Source: Kaistella sp.
GTDB taxonomy: Bacteria > Bacteroidota > Bacteroidia > Flavobacteriales > Weeksellaceae
Reading direction: 5' to 3'
Assembly (NCBI GenBank): GCA_019459085.1
Contig: JAIBEW010000009.1
Coordinates: 1 to 64,000, forward strand
DNA length: 64,000 bases
Below are positions 33,108 through 40,878 of this stretch, piece after piece. Made by a program: the position numbers and the translations under genes. The first letter of the stretch is position 1; each line of letters begins with the position of its first letter. The notes under the pieces were generated by a model that made no database searches, was not told the DNA's origin, and was given only the letters and a program-made list of their open reading frames with translations.

Positions 33108-33581
33108 ATGAATGCAAAGCAGAGGGACCTCAACATAACAACAATCAAGGAAGTTTTAAGGCAATACCTTCAGGAGAAGGGTTTCCGAAATACTCCTGAA
33201 AGATATACGATTCTGGAGGAAATCTACATGATGGAGCATCACTTCAATGTAGATGACCTGTACCTGCTTATGATGCAGAAGAAATATCATGTTTCCAAAG
33301 CCACGATTTACAACACCATCGAGATTTTTCTGGATGCAGGGCTTATCCGCAAACACCAGTTCGGGGAAAAGACCTTAACCTCTTCTTCCTACGAAAAATC
33401 CTATTTCGACAAGCAGCATGATCACCTCGTGGTCTACAGAACCGGATCCGACAAGGAGATCGAAGAGATCATCGAGTTTTGTGACCCGAGAATCCAGGGC
33501 ATCAAAGAATCCATCGAGAATGCGTTCGGGGTGACCATCGATTCCCATTCGCTGTACTTTTACGGAACCAAAAAAAATTAA
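33108..33581 (+). CDS. Fur family transcriptional regulator without the CxxC zinc site
   Basis: A 157-residue Fur/PerR/Zur-type protein with the N-terminal winged helix (RNTPERYTILEEIYMMEHHFNVDDLYLLM, then HVSKATIYNTIEIFLDAGLIRKHQFGE) and a dimerisation domain starting KQHDHLVVYRTGSDKEIEEIIEFCDPRI. The usual Cys-x-x-Cys after HDHL is absent: the place reads VYRTGSDK, and the only cysteine is in EFCDPRI. The structural zinc site of classical Fur is therefore missing or differently built. Metal specificity cannot be stated. It overlaps the OstA-like gene by 1 bp. Confidence 0.9.
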   Translation: MNAKQRDLNITTIKEVLRQYLQEKGFRNTPERYTILEEIYMMEHHFNVDDLYLLMMQKKYHVSKATIYNTIEIFLDAGLIRKHQFGEKTLTSSSYEKSYFDKQHDHLVVYRTGSDKEIEEIIEFCDPRIQGIKESIENAFGVTIDSHSLYFYGTKKN

Positions 33582-35317
33582 TGAAAAAGCTTCTCGTTCT
33601 TTTTCTTTTCATCAACATCAGTGCTTTTGCACAGATCATTACCCAGCCGCAGGAACCCGTGGTGAAAGATCCTTTTTTCACTTCCCAGAATCCTCCGCAG
33701 CAGGGTGAGAAAGTGAAGCTCATCCATTCCGATTTCTTTCAGAAGACGCCGGAAAAATACGCCGGAAATCCCTTTTTCTCCGGAAACGTCCAGTTCAACC
33801 ATCAGGGTTCAGTGCTTACTGCCGATGTCGTGATTCTGTATCAGGACCAGAATTTTGTTAAAGCCATTGGCAATGTGAAACTGCAGAATGCTGACGGTTC
33901 CGTAATCACCGCGGGAGAAATGGAATACGACGGCAATTCCCAGAAAGGCATTGCGCGCAAAAATGTGGTACTCACCGATCCGAAACAGACCATTAAAACT
34001 GAAACGCTGTACTACGACAGACTTTCGAACCAGGCGTATTTCAATACCGGCGGAACGATTTCCGATGCTACAAACGTGATGTACACGAAATCGGCGAATT
34101 ATAATCTCAATACAAAGATGATCGACTTTACCGGTAATGTAAAAATCAACAATCCGGAATACATTGTAGAAGGCAGCAATATCAAGCAGAACCAGAATAC
34201 AAATACCGCTGAGTTCTTCGGACCTACGACCATCACGAACAGGCAGAACCCCGCCAACTATGTTTATACCGAACTCGGAACCTACCAGATGAACTCGAAA
34301 GAGGTGTATCTGAACAAAAACTCCCGCATCCATTACAACGGCAAGATCCTTACAGGCGACAAAATGTACTACAACCAGTTCACGGGTTTTGGTAAAGGTA
34401 CCGGCAATGTAACGCTCCGCGACCCGAAGGAAAACCGTTACATCAAAGGCGGCTACGGCGAAATTTATGAGAAGAAGGATTCTGCGATGATGAAAGAGAA
34501 ACCCTATGCCGTAAAAATCCTCGAAAAAGATTCGATGTATTTCTCGGCAGACAGGATCCTGGCCTACCAGAAAGCTGGAGATAGTGCTGCTGCGGAAAAG
34601 AAAAGTTTTCTGCGCGCGTACCGCAAAGCCCGCATGTTCAAATCTAATATCCAGCTCCGCGCCGATTCCCTGACCTTTAATGAAACCGACGGCGTGATGC
34701 ACCTCTTCGGTACTCCGATTGCCTGGAGCGGCGCCAAGCAGGTTACCGGGGACAAGATTGAAGCCTATTTCGATACCGAAAACGAATACATCGATTCCCT
34801 GAAGGTGATCGGCAACGCCTTTGCGATCAGCAAGGCCGATTCCCTGAACCTGAAAGATGAATTCAACCAGGTGAAAGGCAAACTCATGACCGTGTATTAC
34901 GAAAATAACGAAGTGCGCCTCGCCAAAGTCATCGGCAACGCACAGGCCATTACGTATGCCGATGATCAGAACGAAAAAACCAAAAAAGTGGAGCGCATCG
35001 GCGTATCGCTTTCAACGTGTGGAACTATCGAAGCGGCATTCGAAGAAAACAAAGTTCAGATCATCTCCTGCAACATCGGTGCGAACACCGACATCTATCC
35101 GATGAGCAAGATCTCGCGTGAGAAACGCTTCTTCCCTGATTTCAACTGGAACACAAAAGACCGTCTCCGGAAGTGGGAAGACATCTTTGTGGATACCCCC
35201 AACTATGAAGAAATAAAATACGAAGCCAGCAATCCGCTCTTTGATGCCGCCCAAACGGAAGCCGAAAAGGCGAGGGCTGCGGAAGAAGCGAAGAAACCGA
35301 AACGGGTGCGGAGATAG
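33581..35317 (+). CDS. OstA-like protein (LptA/LptD N-terminal-like)
   Basis: A 578-residue secreted protein with a signal peptide (MKKLLVLFLFINISAFAQ) and many repeats of the LPS-transport jelly-roll type, seen in stretches such as GNVQFNHQGSVLTADVVILYQDQNFVKAIGNVKLQNADGSVITAGEMEYDG. In Gram-negative bacteria this fold carries LPS through the periplasm (LptA, LptD N-domain). The Bacteroidota-type long form probably does the same, but this is inferred. The C-terminus is a charged Ala/Lys-rich tail (AEEAKKPKRVRR). Start codon overlaps the Fur-type gene stop by one base, showing coupling. Confidence 0.87.
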   Translation: MKKLLVLFLFINISAFAQIITQPQEPVVKDPFFTSQNPPQQGEKVKLIHSDFFQKTPEKYAGNPFFSGNVQFNHQGSVLTADVVILYQDQNFVKAIGNVKLQNADGSVITAGEMEYDGNSQKGIARKNVVLTDPKQTIKTETLYYDRLSNQAYFNTGGTISDATNVMYTKSANYNLNTKMIDFTGNVKINNPEYIVEGSNIKQNQNTNTAEFFGPTTITNRQNPANYVYTELGTYQMNSKEVYLNKNSRIHYNGKILTGDKMYYNQFTGFGKGTGNVTLRDPKENRYIKGGYGEIYEKKDSAMMKEKPYAVKILEKDSMYFSADRILAYQKAGDSAAAEKKSFLRAYRKARMFKSNIQLRADSLTFNETDGVMHLFGTPIAWSGAKQVTGDKIEAYFDTENEYIDSLKVIGNAFAISKADSLNLKDEFNQVKGKLMTVYYENNEVRLAKVIGNAQAITYADDQNEKTKKVERIGVSLSTCGTIEAAFEENKVQIISCNIGANTDIYPMSKISREKRFFPDFNWNTKDRLRKWEDIFVDTPNYEEIKYEASNPLFDAAQTEAEKARAAEEAKKPKRVRR

Positions 35318-35454
35318 TACGAATTTCGACTTAGGAAGTCCGAATTTAGAAGTGCGAAATCCGAAATTTAATTACGCATTTGAATAGCTGAGGATTGTTA
35401 TCAATACTGATGTTTGGTGATTTTATAACGGCCGAAGACCCCTTTATAAATTCT

Positions 35455-35522
35455 GCGTTCCGTAGGAACGCTATACGTGTAAAAAAATAATGGCGGGTAT
35501 TTTTGGCGTTCCGGAGGAACGC
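35455..35522. repeat. Two REP-like hairpins in an intergenic stretch
   Basis: GCGTTCC GTA GGAACGC at 35455-35471 and GCGTTCC GGA GGAACGC at 35506-35522, both perfect 7-bp stems with 3-nt loops, 51 bp apart and both followed by TAT. The arm GGCGTTCC/GGAACGC is shared with the hairpins by the RAYT gene at 10.6-10.85 kb, so they may belong to the same repeat system. The rest of 35318-35563 holds no gene. Confidence 0.7.
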
Positions 35523-35563
35523 TATTGGGGGAAAAAGGTTGGCGAAAACGGCGGCGGTCTTTT

Positions 35564-36166
35564 TTATTTTTTTACCAACGTTTTGTATTTTCCCTTTTTT
35601 ATTGGCATGGGTTCAGATATAAAATATGCTGTAATTTCCAATCTTACTAATTTAAATTGATTGTCTATTTTCTCGTAATAATCCTCGCTTTTAACATCAA
35701 CCTTGCCTTTAATTATTTCTCCTTCTTCACGTTTTGGATTATTTACTAGTGTTGCTTTTTCATATTTGCTAGGAACAAATAACCCGAATGTCGGAATATC
35801 ATTTTTTTTCAACTTAAAAATTTCTTTGGTAGATTCTACTTCACTTCGAATCATGCAAGTATCTTTTGATAGTACTAAAACAAATCCGAATCCTTCGTCT
35901 ACTCCCGCAAACCCTGTAACTGTAGCAATCCCGTTTTCAAATCTTGTGAATGCAAGAGCACTTGTTTTATTACTTTCCTTTAATATATTATTTTCATATC
36001 GATTATATTCTATTATACAATTGTAATGTTGGTTAGAATCGGATAATTTATTTTCAATCTCCGTGTTTAATTCACCAGTATTTAACTCTGAAGAAATTTT
36101 TTGTTCTTGAGAATTTCCACAAGAGCAAAGGCATAAGGTTAAAAAAAGAAGATACAACTGTTTCAT
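35564..36166 (-). CDS. Orphan lipoprotein
   Basis: About 200 residues. The N-terminus is a signal with a lipobox (LCLCSCGNS; lipid-bearing Cys near residue 18), then a Ser/Glu/Asn-rich linker and a beta-rich domain with no recognised motif. Not recognised as a named family. Its codon use is richer in A and T than that of the following DUF6261 gene, and the spacing to both neighbours is large, so it is probably transcribed alone. Two ATG starts two codons apart are possible (36166 and 36172). Confidence 0.6.
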   Translation of the reverse strand: MKQLYLLFLTLCLCSCGNSQEQKISSELNTGELNTEIENKLSDSNQHYNCIIEYNRYENNILKESNKTSALAFTRFENGIATVTGFAGVDEGFGFVLVLSKDTCMIRSEVESTKEIFKLKKNDIPTFGLFVPSKYEKATLVNNPKREEGEIIKGKVDVKSEDYYEKIDNQFKLVRLEITAYFISEPMPIKKGKYKTLVKK

Positions 36167-36344
36167 ACTCATATCAAATTATACTAAATTGTAGGTAACT
36201 ATTTATCTGTCTTACCAACTTCACCTTGTTTGTAGGAATATAAATGAATTGTTACCGTTTGTAGCAAATATAGAAAAATGCTTACAAATCTTCCCAGGAA
36301 AATTAATAGTACGGATGAAGAATTGAATTTCCAACCACACAAAA

Positions 36345-36368
36345 GCCGCCCTCAGGCGGCCTTTTTAT
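36345..36368 (-). terminator. Intrinsic terminator of the DUF6261 gene
   Basis: GCCGCC CTCA GGCGGC hairpin (36345-36360). On the minus strand it is followed by TTTTG after the last codons of DUF6261, and on the plus strand by TTTTTAT, so it can act both ways. It starts inside the stop region of the gene. Confidence 0.75.
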
Positions 36369-37120
36369 TGAGTTTCCTCTGGTTGTGAAGGGGTTTTGCC
36401 CTGACGCCTGGCCAGGACCACGTCCCCGAAATACTTTCTGCCGTTGTTCAGTACAGCGAACAGTTCCCTGTAAAATGCATCGTTGCGCACGTTGGCGAGG
36501 GTGGTCACATAATTTGCCATCTGGCGGTAATCGTCCAGAAGGGTTTGCCGGAGGGCTTTCACATCATAGGTGATTTTTTGGGAAGTGTGGAAAGAGCGGT
36601 TCGCAAACAGGTCGTTGAAAGCCGAATTGGAATCCGCAAGACGGTTCACAAACTTCACCGCGCCCAGTGAGGCGAGGTGCGCGCTGAGGTCGGCCGATAG
36701 CAGCGTGTCGGTAAGGGTGTTGATGCGGTTCGTTTCCTCCTCGAAAGAAGAATCCTCCACGTCGCGGTATTCATTCAGGATGATCTTCACAGCGGTGTAG
36801 GCATCGCGCTCTGCCTGTAGTGAGGAGTTGCGGAAGGGTTTAATGCAGTCTCTCAACGCCTGGATGTCGCGGTCGCGCACCGCATCGGCTTCGGCGATTT
36901 TTCCCGACTCCGCGCTGGCGCGGATTTGGTCCAGGGCGCTGTTGTAGGTCGGCAGCTGCGCCTGAAGGGTGTCGAACATGGTTTTGAAATCGGGATCGGT
37001 ATCTGCCCGAAGTGTAGTTTTCCCGAAATCTTCAAAAAACCTTACGATAAGCTGGCCGAATTCGGCGTGGCGCAGTCCGGGATAATGGAGGGGCGCCAGT
37101 TTTAACTTTTCCATCATCAT
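36365..37120 (-). CDS. DUF6261 family protein, GC-richer than neighbours
   Basis: A 251-residue, mainly alpha-helical protein without signal peptide or membrane segment. Features such as the opening LKLAPLHYPGLRHAEFGQLIVRFFEDF and the C-terminal AFYRELFAVLNNGRKYFGDVVLARR fit the DUF6261 family known from Bacteroidota. The function is unknown. The gene is visibly richer in G and C than the genes on either side and is preceded by a hairpin minisatellite, both of which suggest that the patch arrived or evolves separately. Three consecutive ATG codons (37120, 37117, 37114) could be the start. Confidence 0.8.
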   Translation of the reverse strand: MMMEKLKLAPLHYPGLRHAEFGQLIVRFFEDFGKTTLRADTDPDFKTMFDTLQAQLPTYNSALDQIRASAESGKIAEADAVRDRDIQALRDCIKPFRNSSLQAERDAYTAVKIILNEYRDVEDSSFEEETNRINTLTDTLLSADLSAHLASLGAVKFVNRLADSNSAFNDLFANRSFHTSQKITYDVKALRQTLLDDYRQMANYVTTLANVRNDAFYRELFAVLNNGRKYFGDVVLARRQGKTPSQPEETQ

Positions 37121-37150
37121 GAATATTTAAATGTTGATATCCGTTATCAT

Positions 37151-37345
37151 ATGCGAGACGGCGGCATTATTCAGGTTCATGTGGTCTCGGATGCGAGACG
37201 GGGCTATCCTGTTCAGGATCATGGTTTCTCGCATGCGAGAAATGGCAAACCAGTTTGGGTTCATCCTTTCTCGTTTGCGAGACGGAACCATCCTGTTTGG
37301 GTTTAAGGTTTCTCGCAGGCGAGACGGCGCCATCCTGTTTTTTGG
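37151..37345. repeat. 42-bp tandem repeat of GAGA-type hairpins upstream of DUF6261
   Basis: Five GCGAGA-containing units start at 37153, 37193, 37235, 37277 and 37319: spacing 40, then 42, 42 and 42 bp. Each junction has a short hairpin of TCTCG with CGAGA; the unit at 37225-37242 is a perfect 18-bp palindrome TTTCTCGCATGCGAGAAA. The remainder of each unit is semi-conserved (CCATCCTGTT, GGGTTxA). Because the period is a multiple of 3, both strands have open frames with a 14-residue repeat, but these have no start signal or homologue. The 37121-37537 gap contains this array and nothing else I recognise. Confidence 0.85.
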
Positions 37346-37537
37346 CACCGGAACAATATGTTTTACCTCCGATCTTGCCAATCAAAGTTATAAAAAAAGA
37401 TAATACGCTGAAGGTTAAAGTGTTAATTTTTATGAAAATCATACAAATAAAGCACTTCATCAGGATGTGCCTACCCCCAAATCTGATACGTAAAGGGACA
37501 ATGCCTGCCAAACGGTAAGCCGGGCAGGCAGTTTAGG

Positions 37538-39661
37538 CTAAAGAATCATACTCAGCTGCACCCGCTTCCTCGCCTCATCTACTTCCGTCACCTTTACCTG
37601 AACATGTTGATGGAGCTTCACCACTTCGTTCACATCAGACACAAATCCTTCCTTCAGCTGCGAGATATGCACGAGCCCGCTCTCCTTGATGCCGAGATCC
37701 ACAAAACAGCCGAACGCGGTAATGTTGTTGACGATGCCGGGAAGGATCATGCCGGTTCTGAGGTCTTTAATGCTCTTCACGGTAGGGTCGAACTCAAAAA
37801 CCTTGGCGGCTTTTCTTGGATCGAGCCCGGGTTTTTCAAGTTCTTTCAGGATATCTTTAATTCCCAAGATCCCGATGGTTTCGGTCACGTATTTTTCCGG
37901 ACTGATCAGGGCAATCTTTTCTTTATTTGCGATGAGGTCAATGGTTTTAAGATCGAGATCTTTTGCCATTTTTTCCACAACAGGGTAGGCTTCAGGATGA
38001 ACGGCAGAATTGTCGAGCGGATTCTTACCGTTCGCGATCCGTACAAACGCTGCGGCCTGCTGAAAGGCTTTTTCACCAAGCCGCGGAACCTTTTTGAGTT
38101 GTTTACGGTCTTCGAATGCGCCGTTTTCGGTTCGGTAATTCACAATATTTTCCGCCATCTTCTCCCCGATTCCGGAGACATAACTCAAGAGCGGTTTGCT
38201 CGCTGTATTCAGGTTGATGCCTACGGAGTTCACACATTTCATCACGGTGGAATCGAGTTCGTTTTTCAGTTGCGTCTGATCCACATCGTGCTGGTACTGT
38301 CCGACCCCAATCGATTTTGCATCGATCTTCACGAGTTCCGCCAGCGGATCAGAAAGTCTTCTGCCGATCGAAATCGCGCCACGCACGGTCACATCGTAAG
38401 ATGGAAACTCCTCTCTTGCAATTTTACTCGCAGAATACACCGACGCTCCGGCTTCCGACACCACAAAAACCTGCGGCGGCGTATCGAAGGCGATTTTCTT
38501 GATGAAGAATTCCGTTTCGCGGCTTGCGGTTCCGTTCCCGATCGAGATCGCCTGAATCTTATAGGAATTGACCATCGAGCGGATTTTCTTCATCGCCATG
38601 CCGGTTTCGTTTTGCGGCGCGTGCGGATAAACGGTTTCGTTGTGGAGCAGATCACCTTTTTCGTCGAGGCAGACGATCTTGCAGCCGCTGCGATAACCGG
38701 GATCGATGGCCAGAATCCTTTTCTCGCCCAAAGGCGGTGCTAAAAGCAGTTGTCTAAGATTATCGGAGAAAATGGAAATGGCTTTTTCGTCGGCCTTTTC
38801 TTTGGCTTCCTGCAGGGTTTCATTGGAAATGGCAGGTTCGAGCAGTCTTTTGTAACTGTCTTTCACGGCCAGAGAAATATGTTCTGCGCATTCATTTCTG
38901 GATTTCAGAACCGCCTGTTCGATGAGGTCGATGGCTTCCTCTTTGTCGATTTCAATTTTGGTTTTCACAAAACCTTCGGCTTCCGCTCTGAGCATGGCCA
39001 AAAGGCGGTGCGACGGAATCCTGTTCAGGCTTTCTTCCCATTCGAAATACTGCACATATTTCTGCGCAACTTCTTCCTCTTTTTTGGCTTTCACCACTTT
39101 CGAAGTGAAAAGTGCTGTCCGCTGGAACAGGCGTCTGAGATTTTTGCGGACGTACATGTTTTCATTGATCCATTCCGCCATAATGTCTCTGGCGCCTTGA
39201 AGTGCATCTTCAACAGAAGCAACATCATCATTCAGGTATTTCGATGCCAAATGCTGAAGATCATTTGAATTTTGGCTCATGATGATTTTCGCCAACGGTT
39301 CCAGGCCTTTTTCTTTCGCAGCATCGGCTTTTGTTTTCCGCTTTTTTTTGAAAGGCAGATACAGGTCTTCCAGTTCCTGAAGATCGAAACTGTCTTCGAT
39401 TCTTTTTTTCAGTTCGGGAGTCAGGGCGTTCTGTTCATCAATGGATTTCAGGATGCTCTCTTTTCTTTTGATAATTTCTTCAAACTGGGTATTGAGTTTA
39501 GCGATCTGTTCGATCTGCACTTCATCGAGATTTCCGGTCGCATCCTTCCGATAGCGGGAAATAAAAGGAATGGTGCAGTCTTCAGAGAGCAGTTTCAGCG
39601 TAGCGCTGATGCTTTTATCGGAAACAGAAAGGGATTTTTGAATAAAACCTGTAGGAGTCAT
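37538..39661 (-). CDS. tex: RNA-binding transcriptional accessory protein Tex
   Basis: A 707-residue Tex-type protein. It has the N-terminal helix-turn-helix-like part (IQKSLSVSDKSISATLKLLSEDCTIPFISRYRKDATGNLDEVQI), the YqgF-like nuclease fold (ILAIDPGYRSGCKIVCLD), the helix-hairpin-helix (LNTASKPLLSYVSGIGEKMAENIVNYR), and a C-terminal S1 RNA-binding domain (GMILPGIVNNITAFGCFVDLGIKESGLVHISQL). Length matches the family (700-780). Tex binds nucleic acids and affects transcription and stress tolerance. A long frame on the other strand across this gene is only a shadow. Confidence 0.95.
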   Translation of the reverse strand: MTPTGFIQKSLSVSDKSISATLKLLSEDCTIPFISRYRKDATGNLDEVQIEQIAKLNTQFEEIIKRKESILKSIDEQNALTPELKKRIEDSFDLQELEDLYLPFKKKRKTKADAAKEKGLEPLAKIIMSQNSNDLQHLASKYLNDDVASVEDALQGARDIMAEWINENMYVRKNLRRLFQRTALFTSKVVKAKKEEEVAQKYVQYFEWEESLNRIPSHRLLAMLRAEAEGFVKTKIEIDKEEAIDLIEQAVLKSRNECAEHISLAVKDSYKRLLEPAISNETLQEAKEKADEKAISIFSDNLRQLLLAPPLGEKRILAIDPGYRSGCKIVCLDEKGDLLHNETVYPHAPQNETGMAMKKIRSMVNSYKIQAISIGNGTASRETEFFIKKIAFDTPPQVFVVSEAGASVYSASKIAREEFPSYDVTVRGAISIGRRLSDPLAELVKIDAKSIGVGQYQHDVDQTQLKNELDSTVMKCVNSVGINLNTASKPLLSYVSGIGEKMAENIVNYRTENGAFEDRKQLKKVPRLGEKAFQQAAAFVRIANGKNPLDNSAVHPEAYPVVEKMAKDLDLKTIDLIANKEKIALISPEKYVTETIGILGIKDILKELEKPGLDPRKAAKVFEFDPTVKSIKDLRTGMILPGIVNNITAFGCFVDLGIKESGLVHISQLKEGFVSDVNEVVKLHQHVQVKVTEVDEARKRVQLSMIL

Positions 39662-39802
39662 TAGCTTTTTTTGGAAGTGCTAAAATAGCAAGTTTAAAAG
39701 AAATAAAAATTCTTTGTTTTCATTTAAAATTGAAAAAAGAAACGTTTCCCGGGTATCCGGAAATGATAAGGAATATCTCATAAAGTCCTCATAGACAAAA
39801 TA

Positions 39803-39816
39803 AATGAACGTTCATT
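39803..39816. promoter_or_regulatory. Putative TetR operator (14-bp palindrome)
   Basis: AATGAACGTTCATT is a perfect palindrome, 12 bp upstream of the -7 box and so over the -33 region of the promoter for the DoxX-TetR-ADH-DJ-1 operon. The position fits an autoregulating TetR repressor encoded in the same operon. Confidence 0.7.
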
Positions 39817-39828
39817 CTTTTTTAGAGC

Positions 39829-39836
39829 TACCTTTG
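39829..39836 (+). promoter_or_regulatory. Predicted -7 box of the DoxX-TetR operon
   Basis: TACCTTTG fits TAnnTTTG, 23 bp before the ATG at 39860. Confidence 0.55.
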
Positions 39837-39859
39837 TCTTATCAAAAAAAGAAAGTAAA

Positions 39860-40264
39860 ATGAGGGTCATATTTTGGGTAATCGTAAGTATTCTTTTAGC
39901 AGTTTTAATGATGGTTTCCGGGGTTTATCATTTGTGGAATCCGGAATTTTATCTCCCGATTGTTCCGTCCTTTTTGCCTTTTCCGCTCGCAACCGTTTAT
40001 CTGTCAGGAATTGTGGAGCTCCTTTTGGGTATTGTTACCTTATTCCTCAATCAAAAATACACGAAATACGGAGTGTTCGGCATTTATGTGTTGATGGTGA
40101 TTTTCCTTCCGCTTCATGTTACGGATGCGCTCAGAGACCAACCGGTGATCGGAAGTCCTACGGCCGCTTATATAAGATTGGTTTTTCAGTTCCTGTTGAT
40201 TTGGCTGTCCTGGAAATCGTACAAATTTACGTCGCTTGCAAAAGTAAAAATGAACCATGAGTAA
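39860..40264 (+). CDS. DoxX-like small membrane protein
   Basis: A 134-residue protein with four predicted membrane segments: about residues 4-24, 41-64, 69-88 and 103-120. The pattern and the motif VSGVYHLWNPEFYLPIVP are of the DoxX-like family (MauE/DoxX). Related proteins in other bacteria are linked to thiosulfate, thiol or quinone redox chemistry. It begins an operon with a TetR regulator, which it overlaps by 8 bp, an iron alcohol dehydrogenase and a DJ-1-like protein, so a role in defence against reactive electrophiles is the simplest inference. Confidence 0.75.
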   Translation: MRVIFWVIVSILLAVLMMVSGVYHLWNPEFYLPIVPSFLPFPLATVYLSGIVELLLGIVTLFLNQKYTKYGVFGIYVLMVIFLPLHVTDALRDQPVIGSPTAAYIRLVFQFLLIWLSWKSYKFTSLAKVKMNHE

Positions 40265-40835
40265 AAAAGAAAAAATAACCGACAAAAGAGCCGCGCTTCT
40301 GAATGCCACGCTGACTTTGGTGAATAACCACGGCTTTCATAATGCGCCCATGTCGAAAATTGCGATTCTTGCAGGTGTTGCTCCGGCTACGATCTATCTT
40401 TATTTCGAAAACAAACAAGATCTTATCAACCAACTGTATCTGGAAGTGAAAAAATCCTTCAGTAGCTGTGCTTTTCAGGGATACAGCGGCGAACTTTCTG
40501 TAAAAGATGGTTTCGAACTCATTTGGTTCAATATCGCCAATTATAAGTTAAATCAGATCAAAGAAGCGAATTTTTTATCCCAGTGTGATAACAGTCCGAT
40601 GGTTGAGGAAGAAATCAGGGTGGAAGGCTTGAGACATTTGCAGCCTCTTCTGGATTTATGGGAAAGAGGAAAAAAGGAAGAGGTGATAAAGCCGCTTTCC
40701 GACTATGTTTTATACGCTTTCAGCATTTATCCTTTGTCATTTTTACTCGAAATGCAGGAAAGACAAACCTTTACTTTAAATGAAGAATTAAAAGCTCAAA
40801 CTTTTCTGGCAGCGTGGGATGCCATAAGCTTATAA
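40257..40835 (+). CDS. TetR/AcrR family transcriptional regulator
   Basis: A 192-residue TetR-type repressor. The N-terminal helix-turn-helix is TKRAALLNATLTL... region (residues about 10-58) with PMSKIAILAGVAPATIYLYFENKQDLINQLYLE, a canonical TetR recognition helix (ATIYLYFENKQDL). The C-terminal ligand-binding part is variable, as usual. It is the second gene of the operon and overlaps the DoxX-like gene by 8 bp. A palindrome over the promoter is its probable operator. The ligand is unknown; an aldehyde or electrophile is suggested by the downstream enzymes. Confidence 0.92.
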   Translation: MSKKEKITDKRAALLNATLTLVNNHGFHNAPMSKIAILAGVAPATIYLYFENKQDLINQLYLEVKKSFSSCAFQGYSGELSVKDGFELIWFNIANYKLNQIKEANFLSQCDNSPMVEEEIRVEGLRHLQPLLDLWERGKKEEVIKPLSDYVLYAFSIYPLSFLLEMQERQTFTLNEELKAQTFLAAWDAISL

Positions 40836-40878
40836 GAAGCATGTAATCATTATAGAAATTAAATAAAAAATCAGGAAT

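Noticed and set aside
33809-34702. A 297-codon minus-strand frame opposite the OstA-like gene.
   Set aside because: Shadow of a well supported coding sequence on the other strand, no homologue features.
37151-37345. CRISPR array reading of the 42-bp repeats.
   Set aside because: There are no unique spacers of regular length, units are themselves semi-conserved throughout, and no cas genes are near.
37127-37403. Open frames of 84-90 codons on both strands with a 14-residue repeat (RMRDGAILFRIMVS-type).
   Set aside because: They arise because the 42-bp repeat is a multiple of three; no start signal, no signal peptide, no homologue.
37604-38743. A 379-codon plus-strand frame opposite tex.
   Set aside because: It is antisense to the conserved Tex domains and has a His/Arg/Phe-rich composition typical of a shadow frame.
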